Assembly: GCF_900172275.1 (NCBI RefSeq)
Contig: NZ_FWFT01000005.1
Coordinates: 124,001-188,000, forward strand
Direction: 5' to 3'
DNA from: Pseudooctadecabacter jejudonensis
GTDB taxonomy: Bacteria; Pseudomonadota; Alphaproteobacteria; Rhodobacterales; Rhodobacteraceae
DNA length: 64,000 bases
Made by a program: the position numbers and the translations under genes. Shown here piece after piece: positions 25,540-33,567 of this stretch (within the stretch, counting starts at the first letter, position 1; every line of letters starts with the position of its first letter). Below the pieces are notes generated by a model. The model had not been told where the DNA came from, searched no databases, and worked only from the letters and a program-made list of their open reading frames with translations.

Positions 25540-27690
25540 ATGGCCACATACAAATTCGATATCAGCGGGATGACCTGTGGCGGCTGTGCGGCGCGGGCCG
25601 AACGGGCGTTGGGCGGCGTTGCCGGTGTGACATCGGCGGCGGTGAACTTCGCCAACCACACGGCAACGGTTACGGCGCAGGGCGTGCCGGCCCATGTGGT
25701 CGCCGCCGCCGCGGCGGAGGCAGGCTACCCCGCGACTTTGCGCGCACCCGAGGGTGAAGCGACCTTGTCAGAGGCGGATGAAGGCCCCTTGCGCCGGTCG
25801 GTCTGGATCGCCGCTGTGCTGACATTGCCCATCTTTATCATTGAAATGGCCGGACACGCCGTGCCTGCGGTGCACCACTGGATCGCGGGGACCTTTGGCC
25901 TTGGCGCGTGGTGGATGGTGCAATTCGTTTTGGCGGGGGCCGTTCTGGCGGGCCCCGGACGCGTGTTCTACCGCCTTGGGGTGCCTGCATTGCTGCGCGG
26001 TGCGCCGGATATGAACAGCCTTGTCGTGCTGGGGGCGAGCGCGGCCTTTGGCTATTCCACCGTGGCGACCTTTGTGCCCGCGGTTTTGCCCGACGGTGCG
26101 GTACAGGTCTATTTTGAGGCCGCAGCGGTTATCGTGACGTTGATCCTCTTGGGGCGTCTGCTAGAGGCGCGCGCCAAGGGGAGGTCCGGTGCGGCCATCA
26201 GCCGTTTGATTGGCCTGCGGCCCGATGTGGTGCGGGTGGAACGGGACGGCGCCGTGGCTGACGTGCCCTTGGCTGACGTTGTCGTGGGCGACATCGTGCA
26301 TCTGTCCGCGGGCGCACGGGTGCCCGTCGATGGCGTGGTGCGTCAGGGGGCGGGCGTCGTGGATGAGGCGATGTTGTCGGGTGAGCCTGTTCCGGTCGAA
26401 AAAGCCGAAGGCGATCCACTTACAGCGGGCACAATCAACGGGACAACGGCCCTGGTCATGCAAGCGGAGGCCGTGGGGGCGAATACGACCCTGGCGCGGA
26501 TCATTGATATGGTGGCCGAGGCGCAGGGCGCGCGGTTGCCCGTGCAGGATTTGGTGAACCGGATCACATTGTGGTTTGTGCCTGCGGTTATGTGCATCGC
26601 GGCGCTGACGGTGGTTGTCTGGATGTTGGTAGGCTCAGTGCCGCAGGCGTTGGTTGCGGGTGTCAGTGTTCTGATCATCGCCTGCCCCTGTGCCATGGGC
26701 CTTGCCACGCCCATGTCGATCATGGTCGGCACAGGACGGGCGGCAGAACTGGGGGTTCTGTTTCGGCGCGGCGATGCGTTGCAGGCTTTGGCGGGTGTCG
26801 ATGTCGTGGCCTTCGACAAAACCGGCACGTTGACACAAGGCACGCCGCAGGTTGTGGCGCGGACGCTGTCCGACGCCGATCTGGCCCGTGTTGCGGCCCT
26901 TGAGGCAGCATCCACCCATCCGTTGGCCGCTGCAATTGTTGAGGCCGCAGGCCGCGATATTGGAATAGCGAAAGACGTCCAAACCGTCCCCGGCTTGGGT
27001 GTCACGGGGAGGGTGGACGGCGCGCGCATTGTTGCGGGCAATGCGGGCATGATGGCGCGCGAGGGCATCACAATCACTGAAATATCCGATACGTCTGACA
27101 CCCCCGTCTATGTGGCGATCGACGGTGTTTATGCAGGCTACCTCGGCCTGCGCGATCCGGTGAAACAGGACGCGGCACTGGCCGTGGCTGGGCTGTCGAC
27201 GGGCGGTATGGACGTTGCGATGATCTCTGGCGATACAGCGCAGGCCGCGCAAGCCGTCGCGTCTGACCTTGGCATCACAAACGTGGTGGCGGATGTGCGT
27301 CCGGACGGAAAACAACAGGCTTTGGCTGTCTTGCAAACGGGCGGGCCGGTCGCCTTTGTGGGCGACGGGATCAACGACGCCCCTGCGCTGGCGGCCGCCG
27401 ATGTCGGCATTGCCATGGGCACCGGAACCGACGTGGCGATTGAGGCCGCAGATGTGGTGCTGATGTCCGGTCATCCCATGGGCGTGATGCACGCGATTGA
27501 GGTCAGCCGCGCGACCTTGCGCAACATTTGGCAAAACCTCGGTTGGGCGTTTGGGTATAACGTCGTGCTGATCCCTGTCGCGGCACTTGGCCTGTTGTCC
27601 CCACAGCTGGCGGCCCTCGCCATGGCAGCCTCCAGTGTTTTAGTGGTGACAAATGCGTTGCGATTGCGTTTGGTGGGGCGCAAATCCTAG
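25540..27690 (+). CDS. copA: Copper-exporting P1B-type ATPase
   Basis: Heavy-metal P-type ATPase, 716 residues, expected to pump Cu(I) out of the cytoplasm. Order: one N-terminal metal-binding domain with MTCGGC (residues 10-15), two extra membrane helices, actuator loop with LSGEPVPVEK, the intramembrane CPC in IIACPCAMGLATP, phosphorylation site DKTGTLTQ, the His-Pro of STHPLAAAI, and the hinge GDGINDAPAL. CPC plus the C-terminal N..A..S residues (TNALRLRL) fits a copper/silver rather than zinc pump. AAGAAGG precedes the ATG. Divergent from tpa, and probably induced by copper through the promoter described upstream. Confidence 0.93.
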   Translation: MATYKFDISGMTCGGCAARAERALGGVAGVTSAAVNFANHTATVTAQGVPAHVVAAAAAEAGYPATLRAPEGEATLSEADEGPLRRSVWIAAVLTLPIFIIEMAGHAVPAVHHWIAGTFGLGAWWMVQFVLAGAVLAGPGRVFYRLGVPALLRGAPDMNSLVVLGASAAFGYSTVATFVPAVLPDGAVQVYFEAAAVIVTLILLGRLLEARAKGRSGAAISRLIGLRPDVVRVERDGAVADVPLADVVVGDIVHLSAGARVPVDGVVRQGAGVVDEAMLSGEPVPVEKAEGDPLTAGTINGTTALVMQAEAVGANTTLARIIDMVAEAQGARLPVQDLVNRITLWFVPAVMCIAALTVVVWMLVGSVPQALVAGVSVLIIACPCAMGLATPMSIMVGTGRAAELGVLFRRGDALQALAGVDVVAFDKTGTLTQGTPQVVARTLSDADLARVAALEAASTHPLAAAIVEAAGRDIGIAKDVQTVPGLGVTGRVDGARIVAGNAGMMAREGITITEISDTSDTPVYVAIDGVYAGYLGLRDPVKQDAALAVAGLSTGGMDVAMISGDTAQAAQAVASDLGITNVVADVRPDGKQQALAVLQTGGPVAFVGDGINDAPALAAADVGIAMGTGTDVAIEAADVVLMSGHPMGVMHAIEVSRATLRNIWQNLGWAFGYNVVLIPVAALGLLSPQLAALAMAASSVLVVTNALRLRLVGRKS

Positions 27691-27711
27691 CCCAACACAT
27701 CGGAGACCAAC

Positions 27712-28788
27712 ATGACCCCACTCGCAGTTGATGTGATCGACTTCATGGCCTCCTTTGGGGATCTTCCGCCGGAAGACACGGCGGATTTGCGCGCCTTGGC
27801 CGAGGCGAGCACATCGTTGGAAGACCTTGTCGCGTCGGTGCGCAATGACCGCAGATTTGCATGGGCCGTGTCGCAGGATTTTCACCTTCCAGCGGGGCTT
27901 GGCCTGAACGATCATTTGTTTTGCACAGACCACATTGACCCGAACGCCACGGCGGCGGACGGTTATGTGACCGACTGTTTCGGGATCCGGACACAAACCG
28001 ATACAGCGACCAAATGGGCCCCATTGGACGGCACAGTGCAGCCTTGGACGTTTCGCGGGTGTTTCGAACACGACGCGATGGAGTGGTTTGCCTTGCTCGA
28101 CAGCATCAGGGTATCGAAACCCAATGACACCTTTCACATCATGGAACTTGGGGCGGGTTGGGGCCCGTGGATCACAGCAGGTGCTGTTTTCGCAAAGCGC
28201 CAAGGTCTTTCGAACATTCATGTCACAGCCGTCGAGGGGGACCGTCAGCGATTTGAATTCATCACCCGCCACCGCAAGGATAATGGCGTTGACGATGTGC
28301 CGTTGACGGCACACCACGCGGTTGTTGGTCCGTTTGATGGGACGGCCCTTTTTCCTGTTTTGCCCGATAGCACCCATGATATGGGCTTTGCCGCGATTTT
28401 TGATCGTGACGATCCGGCGACCATCGGCAAGGACTACCGCGGCGCACATCGGGAGCATATCAAAGTCGCCTCAAAGGGGCTGCCTGGCCTTTTGAAGGAC
28501 GGTCCGATTGTCGATTTCCTGCATGTGGACATCCAAAATTCGGAAGCCATGGTGATCGCGGCTGCACTTGATGAGTTGGATCAGTTCTGTCGGCGGATGT
28601 ACGTCGCAACCCATTCAAGGTCGGTTGAGTGGGAGGTTGCGCAGTCTTTGATGGGGCGCGGGTGGGTCTTGATGAAAGAAAAGGCCTGCGAGATGCATTT
28701 TGGTGATGCCTATACGCAAACGGGCCGGACATGGCCGTTGGTGCTGAAGGATGGCGCCCAATACTGGCGCAATCCCGCGTTTGATTAA
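27712..28788 (+). CDS. FkbM-like SAM-dependent methyltransferase
   Basis: A 358-residue protein whose C-terminal two thirds resemble the FkbM methyltransferase family. Seen: the SAM motif IMELGAGWGPWI (about residue 140), an acidic motif-II-like VTAVEGDRQRFEF, and the later VDFLHVDIQNSE that FkbM-type enzymes share. The first ~100 residues have no recognised domain. It begins 21 bases after copA on the same strand, so it may be cotranscribed, though a metal-related role is not evident. FkbM-type enzymes commonly O-methylate sugars or polyketides; the substrate here is unknown. Confidence 0.75.
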   Translation: MTPLAVDVIDFMASFGDLPPEDTADLRALAEASTSLEDLVASVRNDRRFAWAVSQDFHLPAGLGLNDHLFCTDHIDPNATAADGYVTDCFGIRTQTDTATKWAPLDGTVQPWTFRGCFEHDAMEWFALLDSIRVSKPNDTFHIMELGAGWGPWITAGAVFAKRQGLSNIHVTAVEGDRQRFEFITRHRKDNGVDDVPLTAHHAVVGPFDGTALFPVLPDSTHDMGFAAIFDRDDPATIGKDYRGAHREHIKVASKGLPGLLKDGPIVDFLHVDIQNSEAMVIAAALDELDQFCRRMYVATHSRSVEWEVAQSLMGRGWVLMKEKACEMHFGDAYTQTGRTWPLVLKDGAQYWRNPAFD

Positions 28789-28798
28789 ACGCGCAGTC

Positions 28799-28822
28799 GA
28801 GGGCGAGAGCGAGGGCGAGGGT
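28799..28822. repeat. Short hexamer tract
   Basis: Four GAGGGC-type hexamers in tandem (GAGGGC, GAGAGC, GAGGGC, GAGGGT), just after the methyltransferase stop codon, between convergent genes. Confidence 0.5.
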
Positions 28823-28851
28823 CAGATTGCTGTGCGGCGAGGCCAGGCGGA

Positions 28852-29661
28852 CTAAAAGTCCACCGTCACACCGGGGAGATTCAGGGCCTTGATCAGCTCC
28901 CGCAGTTCCTGCCGTGCGGCGACGTTTGAAATGTTCAGCCCCTTTACCCCCAGATCGCGTAGATCAAGCAGGGTCAGCCCTCTGGGAAAGAGTTCACGGA
29001 AGATGACGCGTTCGTTGAACCCGGGCGCTGTGCGGAATCCGATGCGACGGCTGAGTTTATCAATCGCCGCTTCCATCTTTTGTTTGTTGACCATGTTCTG
29101 TGCGCCCATCCGGTTGCGCACAACGACCCAGTCAATCGGTTCGAACCCCGCCTGCGCGCGCAGCTGCCGCGCGTTCCAGACCATCTGGGAATAGACGGAC
29201 GGGCCGGTGATCGTTTCGGCGTCGCTGTCGATGTGGGCCAGCAGATCGAAGTCGATGAAACTGTCGTTCAGCGGCGTGATCAACGTGTCCGCCAGCGAAT
29301 GCGCCACCTGAGACAGCCGTGTATGGCTGCCCGGGCAGTCGATCAGGATGAAATCGTTGTCGGGCTCCAACCCCGCCACAGCGGCGGACAGGCGGTGATC
29401 GAAGATGTTTTCGCCTTCGCGCAGGGACGCGGGATCGACCTCCGGCAGGTCGTGATAGGTGGGGGTGGGCAGATCCAGGCCCTGTTCGGCCAGATGCTTG
29501 GTGCGGTTGTCCACGTAGCGGCCCAGCGTTTTCTGGCGCAAATCCAGATCAAGCGTGCCAACCTTGTGCCCCATCCGCGACAATGCGGTGGCCACGTGCA
29601 TCGACACGGTCGATTTGCCCGCGCCGCCCTTTTCGTTCCCCACGACGATGATATGCGCCAC
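28852..29661 (-). CDS. mipZ: Division-plane positioning ATPase MipZ
   Basis: ParA/MinD-superfamily ATPase, 269 residues, which in Caulobacter forms polar gradients and inhibits FtsZ polymerisation away from midcell. Seen: deviant Walker A NEKGGAGKSTVSMH at the N-terminus, DLDLRQKTLGRYVDNR switch I region typical of MipZ, ILIDCPGSHT Walker B, and VRNRMGAQNMVNKQKME. The start is GTG (VAHIIVVGNEKGG) with AAGG upstream; the longer upstream frame has no family similarity. Monocistronic, on the strand opposite the DEAD-box helicase gene. The presence of MipZ rather than MinCDE fits an alphaproteobacterium. Confidence 0.94.
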   Translation of the reverse strand: MAHIIVVGNEKGGAGKSTVSMHVATALSRMGHKVGTLDLDLRQKTLGRYVDNRTKHLAEQGLDLPTPTYHDLPEVDPASLREGENIFDHRLSAAVAGLEPDNDFILIDCPGSHTRLSQVAHSLADTLITPLNDSFIDFDLLAHIDSDAETITGPSVYSQMVWNARQLRAQAGFEPIDWVVVRNRMGAQNMVNKQKMEAAIDKLSRRIGFRTAPGFNERVIFRELFPRGLTLLDLRDLGVKGLNISNVAARQELRELIKALNLPGVTVDF

Positions 29662-30003
29662 TGCCTTGGCCCCTTTTGTTGTCCTCCGGATCGGCTGTCC
29701 GGACCGCTCGCGTAACCTTACCGGCTGACGGGCGCAAGGCAAAGAGGGATTGACTTGCCCCGCTGCACGCCCCATGTGCCTGTGCAACGGATCAAGGCCG
29801 GCTGCCGCGTGAGCAGGCGCAGTTTTTTGCGCAAGAGGCCTGATCAGATTGGTTCCCAAACTCACGCAGGGGTGCCTTTGGCCATTCGGGCCAGGCGTTC
29901 TGTGGCGGGCAGTTCCCGCAAGTTGATCGGCCCGTGTGCCGATGCCATCGGGCCTATGCCCCTTGGTTTATGTCGGGCCTTGTGGTCCGTAGAAAGACGA
30001 TTG
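29662..30003. other. Non-coding gap between divergent mipZ and rhlE
   Basis: 342 bases without a gene I can support. A candidate mipZ promoter lies on the minus strand: TTGCCT (29737-29742), 16 bases, TAAGGT (29715-29720). A TCCGGA/TCCGGA inverted repeat (around 29683) and a GGCCCG/CGGGCC inverted repeat (29929-29954) are visible. The long leader before the helicase could be regulatory, but I see no known motif. Confidence 0.5.
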
Positions 30004-31323
30004 ATGGATTTTGATATGTTGGGCCTTGCGCCCCGCCTGATTGCCGCCCTTGAAAAACAGGGCATCACCGACCCCACCCCGATCCAGACGCAAGCGATCC
30101 CCCATGCCATGAACGGGCGCGATGTGATGGGTCTGGCCCAGACGGGCAGTGGTAAGACAGCGGCCTTTGGTCTGCCGATGATCAACATGCTTCTGAAAGA
30201 GCAGGGCAAGCCCGCGCCCAAGACGGCACGCGCGCTGATCCTTGCGCCCACGCGTGAGTTGGCCAAACAGATTCAGGAGAATTTGGCCGCCTACACCACC
30301 GGCACGCATCTGAAGACCATGTTGGTCGTGGGTGGGGCTGGCATCGTGGGCCAGATGCGCAAACTTGAACGGGGGTGTGATCTGTTGGTGGCCACACCGG
30401 GCCGTCTGATTGATCTGCTGGACCGTAAGGCCGTGCGGCTGGATGAGACGCATTTTCTGGTGCTGGATGAGGCGGATCAGATGCTCGACATGGGGTTCAT
30501 CCATGCGCTGCGTCAAATTGCGCCGCTCTTGGCGCCGGATCGCCAGACCATGCTGTTTTCGGCAACCATGCCCAAGCAGATGAACGAATTGGCTCAGGCC
30601 TATCTCAACAACCCGATGCGGGTGCAGGTCAACGCGCCGGGCAAGGCGGTGGACCGGATCGAACAATCGGTGCATTTCGTGGCCAAGGCGGCCAAGACTG
30701 ATTTGTTGATCGAACTGATGGACAAGCACCGCGATGAACGGGCGATTGTCTTTGGTCGCACGAAACACGGGTCTGAAAAGTTGCATAAGCTGCTTGAGAA
30801 GAAGGGTTTTGCCTCTGCGTCGATCCACGGCAACAAGTCCCAAGGCCAACGCGACCGCGCGATCACGGACTTTAAGGCAGGCAAGGTGACGGTGCTGGTG
30901 GCCACCGATGTGGCGGCCCGTGGTCTGGATATTCCTGAGGTCAAACACGTCTACAACTACGACCTTCCCAATGTGCCGGAAAACTATGTCCACCGGATTG
31001 GCCGGACGGCGCGTGCGGGTGCGGACGGTATGGCCGTGGCCTTTTGTGCACCCGATGAGATGGGCGAGTTGCGCGATATCCAAAAGGCCATGAAGGCCGA
31101 CATCCCCGTGGCCGGTGGCCGCCCCTGGGCCCGCGACGAGGAAGAAGCCAAACCCAAGCGCGGCGGCGGTGGCCGTCGTGGTGGCGGCGGCGGCGGTGGA
31201 GGCCGAGGCGGCCCGCGCGGTCAAGGCAAACCCGGCGGTGGCGGTGGCCGCCCCGGTGGCGGCGGCAAGCCCGGTGGTGGCAAACCTGGTGGCGGGCGGC
31301 GGCGGAAGCCGAAGGCAGGGTGA
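30004..31323 (+). CDS. rhlE: DEAD-box RNA helicase, RhlE type
   Basis: ATP-dependent RNA helicase, 439 residues, with all family motifs in order: Q motif (DPTPIQTQAIP), I (AQTGSGKT), Ia (PTRELAKQ), II (DEAD in VLDEADQMLDMGF), III (SAT), IV-V region (VLVATDVAARGLDIP), VI (HRIGRTARAG). The last ~60 residues are almost only Gly, Arg, Lys and Pro in repeats such as GGGGRRGGGG and PGGGKPGGG, a likely RNA-binding tail. Such helicases help ribosome assembly and RNA decay, often more in the cold. The ATG was taken because the family similarity starts there; only a weak AAAGA precedes it. Confidence 0.93.
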   Translation: MDFDMLGLAPRLIAALEKQGITDPTPIQTQAIPHAMNGRDVMGLAQTGSGKTAAFGLPMINMLLKEQGKPAPKTARALILAPTRELAKQIQENLAAYTTGTHLKTMLVVGGAGIVGQMRKLERGCDLLVATPGRLIDLLDRKAVRLDETHFLVLDEADQMLDMGFIHALRQIAPLLAPDRQTMLFSATMPKQMNELAQAYLNNPMRVQVNAPGKAVDRIEQSVHFVAKAAKTDLLIELMDKHRDERAIVFGRTKHGSEKLHKLLEKKGFASASIHGNKSQGQRDRAITDFKAGKVTVLVATDVAARGLDIPEVKHVYNYDLPNVPENYVHRIGRTARAGADGMAVAFCAPDEMGELRDIQKAMKADIPVAGGRPWARDEEEAKPKRGGGGRRGGGGGGGGRGGPRGQGKPGGGGGRPGGGGKPGGGKPGGGRRRKPKAG

Positions 31324-31448
31324 GAAAAACGGACGTCGGTTGGGCGGAAGTGCTGGCCTTCAGCTTTGCGGGGCAAAACTGATGTCAGTGGCGACTGTGT
31401 CGATGTCTGCTTCGCAGTTGCGCTCTCGGCCATGTTCGGACGACAGCG

Positions 31449-32072
31449 TCAGCGATCGTGCACACCTTTACCCTGGATGATCTTGTCGCGGAATTTCTCG
31501 ATCCGGCTCACCCGTGTCTCGGGCTTTTTCGCGCCGTTCAGGTTGATGACATAGCTGTTCTGTCGTCCGCGCGTCAGGGCATGGAACGCCTCGGCAAGCT
31601 CGGGATCGGCATCCAGCGCCTCGACAAGTTCCTCAGGCAGTTCCAGTACGCTATCATCCCGTGGCGGCTTCTTTCCCTCAACGGCATAACCTTTCGCTTC
31701 TAACAGATAGGCCCGGATCGTCGCCTCCATCGCGTCCGGTCCGTTATGCGAGGTGAAGCGGATCATGTCTGGGTGTTTTGTGTTCGGGCCCTGCGTCTCC
31801 AGCACCCCGTCGGGGTCTTGCAACAAGGCCGCGTTAAAGAAGCTGAGACGGAAGTTGTCCTGAAACGCACCGATGATAACGATGTTGCGGTCCGCGTGCA
31901 TATAGCAGGGATGTCCCCACTTCACCGTCTCAATCAGATCAACTGACAGGCAAATTGCACGAAGCCTGGCCAGACCGTTTGCCCAGAATTTGGCCGAACA
32001 GTCTTTGGTTTCAAACCGAGGGCAACGTCCACAGCCCTTCGCAAAATAGTCCTCAATGTCAGAGATCATCAT
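31449..32072 (-). CDS. YdeI/DUF1801-type protein paired with an ArsR regulator
   Basis: A 207-residue protein with an N-terminal DUF1801-like domain (ISDIEDYFAKGCGRCPRF, VKWGHPCYMHADRNIVIIG, FRLSFFNAALL) and a C-terminal YdeI-type bacteriocin-resistance/OmpD-associated domain (VLELPEELVEALDADPELAEAF, RGRQNSYVINLNGAKKPETR). The biochemical role of this family is not established. Its start overlaps the end of the arsR-type gene by 14 bases, so the two are made from one transcript. An ATG one codon further in is an alternative start. Cysteines in GCGRCPRF might bind metal, but this is speculation. Confidence 0.82.
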   Translation of the reverse strand: MMISDIEDYFAKGCGRCPRFETKDCSAKFWANGLARLRAICLSVDLIETVKWGHPCYMHADRNIVIIGAFQDNFRLSFFNAALLQDPDGVLETQGPNTKHPDMIRFTSHNGPDAMEATIRAYLLEAKGYAVEGKKPPRDDSVLELPEELVEALDADPELAEAFHALTRGRQNSYVINLNGAKKPETRVSRIEKFRDKIIQGKGVHDR

Positions 32073-32367
32073 AGGCCTGCCGTTCTTCCCAGATCGCGCA
32101 TTGCTCGCTCAACCAGTTCTGTGCAGGCGTGAAAGCCTTTGGAGCCAATTCGCATATCCGGGTGCGCCCTTCCTTCTTCGATGTGATGAGGTTGGCGGTT
32201 TCCAATTTTTTCAGATGCTCCATCAGCGATGGCATCGCCATGTTGTGAGGCTTGGCCAGTTCGCTGACCGACGCCTTGCCCCGCGCAAGGCGCTGAAGGA
32301 TCATGCGCCGTGTCGGATCGCCAAGTGCTGCGAAGTAAGGATCAAGGACGGTATCATACTTAGACAT
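32059..32367 (-). CDS. ArsR-family transcriptional regulator
   Basis: Winged helix-turn-helix repressor, 102 residues. Seen: YFAALGDPTRRMILQRL, the recognition helix PHNMAMPSLMEHLKKLE, and the wing LITSKKEGRTRICEL. There are no cysteine metal sites, so it is of the non-metal subgroup that often controls its own operon. An ATG eight codons upstream is possible. The chosen ATG lies inside a near-perfect palindrome, so binding would block both transcription and the start codon region. It is translationally coupled to the YdeI-type gene downstream. Confidence 0.88.
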   Translation of the reverse strand: MSKYDTVLDPYFAALGDPTRRMILQRLARGKASVSELAKPHNMAMPSLMEHLKKLETANLITSKKEGRTRICELAPKAFTPAQNWLSEQCAIWEERQAYDDL

Positions 32368-32378
32368 ATGCCTAAGTA
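32357..32378. promoter_or_regulatory. Palindromic operator over the arsR start codon
   Basis: TACTTAG and CTAAGTA flank a CATATG core; only one base pair in the 22-base palindrome is broken. The regulator's ATG is part of the core. A further CTAAGT half-site lies at 32419-32424. Autorepression is the likely use. Confidence 0.7.
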
Positions 32379-32510
32379 AAAGAGAGGACACGCCCGATCA
32401 ATACACGAAGGAATACCCCTAAGTTATGGGCAAGCGGTCGTTCGCTACACTCTGACCAATGAGCAAGTTGGGCTCAAACCTGAGAGTTTCTGCGCGCCAC
32501 GCCCCCAACG

Positions 32511-32538
32511 AAAAACGCCGCCCCGAGGGGCGGCGTTT
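32511..32538 (-). terminator. Rho-independent terminator of the rplS-rpmE transcript
   Basis: Perfect twelve-base-pair stem AAACGCCGCCCC/GGGGCGGCGTTT with a two-base loop; on the minus strand the T-run follows directly. It begins 22 bases after the rpmE stop codon. Confidence 0.92.
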
Positions 32539-32559
32539 CTATTTGCAAAGTGCCAAAGC

Positions 32560-32781
32560 TTAGAAGCCCAGACCTTCGTATTTTTTCTTGAACTTGGACA
32601 CGCGGCCGCCGGTGTCCAGCAGGCGTGCGCCGCCGCCGGTCCATGCGGGGTGCACAGTTGGGTCAATGTCCAGCGCCAGCTGGTCGCCTTCGGCGCCCCA
32701 CGTGGATTTCATCTGGTACACAGTGCCATCGGTCATTTTGACGTCGATGATGTGGTAATCGGGATGGATGTCTTTTTTCAT
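32560..32781 (-). CDS. rpmE: 50S ribosomal protein L31
   Basis: Ribosomal protein bL31, 73 residues, of the type without the four zinc-binding cysteines. Seen: [20 protein letters not shown] at the start and the conserved [21 protein letters not shown] stretch. Eleven bases separate it from rplS, and a strong terminator follows, so it ends the translation operon. The cysteine-free form is common in alphaproteobacteria and frees it from zinc control. Confidence 0.96.
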   Translation of the reverse strand: MKKDIHPDYHIIDVKMTDGTVYQMKSTWGAEGDQLALDIDPTVHPAWTGGGARLLDTGGRVSKFKKKYEGLGF

Positions 32782-32792
32782 GTCGTCCGTCC

Positions 32793-33179
32793 TTATGCGT
32801 CTGCGCCGCTGGACAGCGGGCGATAGTTTGTCTTTTCAGCGATACGTGCGGACTTACCACGACGGGTGCGCAGGTAGTACAGCTTGGCGCGGCGCACACG
32901 GCCACGGCGCACAACTGTGATGCTGTCGATGTTGGTGGAATACAGCGGGAACACACGTTCCACGCCTTCACCAAAAGAAATCTTGCGCACCGTGAAAGAG
33001 CCAGCGATGCCCTTACCGTTCTTGCGGGAAATGCAGACACCTTCGTAGTTCTGCACACGGGTGCGGGTGCCTTCGGTCACTTTGTAACCAACACGGATGG
33101 TGTCACCCGCTTTGAAATCTGGGATCTCTTTGCCCAGTTCGGCGATTTGTTCCGCCTCAAGTTCAGCGATCAGGTTCAT
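32793..33179 (-). CDS. rplS: 50S ribosomal protein L19
   Basis: Ribosomal protein bL19, 128 residues, located at the 30S-50S interface in the ribosome. Seen: [72 protein letters not shown] and [14 protein letters not shown], all conserved. GAGGAGAAGG lies just before the ATG. In most relatives it directly follows trmD; here about 2.2 kb with two oppositely oriented genes lies between, so it must have its own promoter upstream. Confidence 0.97.
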   Translation of the reverse strand: MNLIAELEAEQIAELGKEIPDFKAGDTIRVGYKVTEGTRTRVQNYEGVCISRKNGKGIAGSFTVRKISFGEGVERVFPLYSTNIDSITVVRRGRVRRAKLYYLRTRRGKSARIAEKTNYRPLSSGADA

Positions 33180-33409
33180 TGACCTTCTCCTCTATAACGC
33201 GCGGTTTGCCCGCGGATGTGATTGGCTGCCAGAGCTTCGGTCTTCATAGGGTCGCCCGTCTTATCAAAGACTGGGTCGCCCACCGGAGGGTTCACGGCCT
33301 GTGCTATGCTATCTGGCGGATTCACGGTGAAGAGGTCGCGTCCAATACCAAACAGGCCCTGCGACTCATTCAAGACGCGGACAGGCGGCGTATACGGGGC
33401 AGGGGCCAT
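33176..33409 (-). CDS. Hypothetical 77-residue ORF overlapping rplS
   Basis: A small open frame ending in an ATGA overlap with rplS. The product is hydrophilic, Pro-rich at the start ([13 protein letters not shown]), with no recognised domain. The overlap and same direction suggest a leader-type gene, but no good ribosome-binding site precedes it and codon use cannot be judged firmly. It could equally be non-coding promoter DNA of rplS. A plus-strand frame over the same bases is no better supported. Confidence 0.3.
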   Translation of the reverse strand: MAPAPYTPPVRVLNESQGLFGIGRDLFTVNPPDSIAQAVNPPVGDPVFDKTGDPMKTEALAANHIRGQTARYRGEGQ

Positions 33410-33567
33410 GTGATCAAGGGCAATGTCTCACCGACGGGGATGGCATCCGGCGCCCCGTTTTACATGACCCCACGTTGCCTGCTTGCGGGCGCGATAGACG
33501 GGGCGCCGGTGTTTGACCTCTCGCTATAGGCAAGCTACGTGGTCGCCAAACCAAAAGTGATATTTGA
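33180..33567. other. Gap between rplS and the FAD protein gene
   Basis: 388 bases between divergent well-supported genes. Apart from the doubtful 77-residue frame it holds the rplS ribosome-binding site and must hold promoters for both directions. I see no clear -35/-10 pair I would defend, no strong hairpin and no repeat. Confidence 0.5.

Noticed and set aside
23964-25757. 597-residue open frame opposite tpa and running into copA
   Set aside because: Shadow of tpa; it crosses the tpa/copA promoter region and has no recognisable domain.
33179-33529. 116-residue plus-strand frame upstream of the FAD protein gene
   Set aside because: Starts inside the rplS ribosome-binding region, no domain, no good ribosome-binding site.
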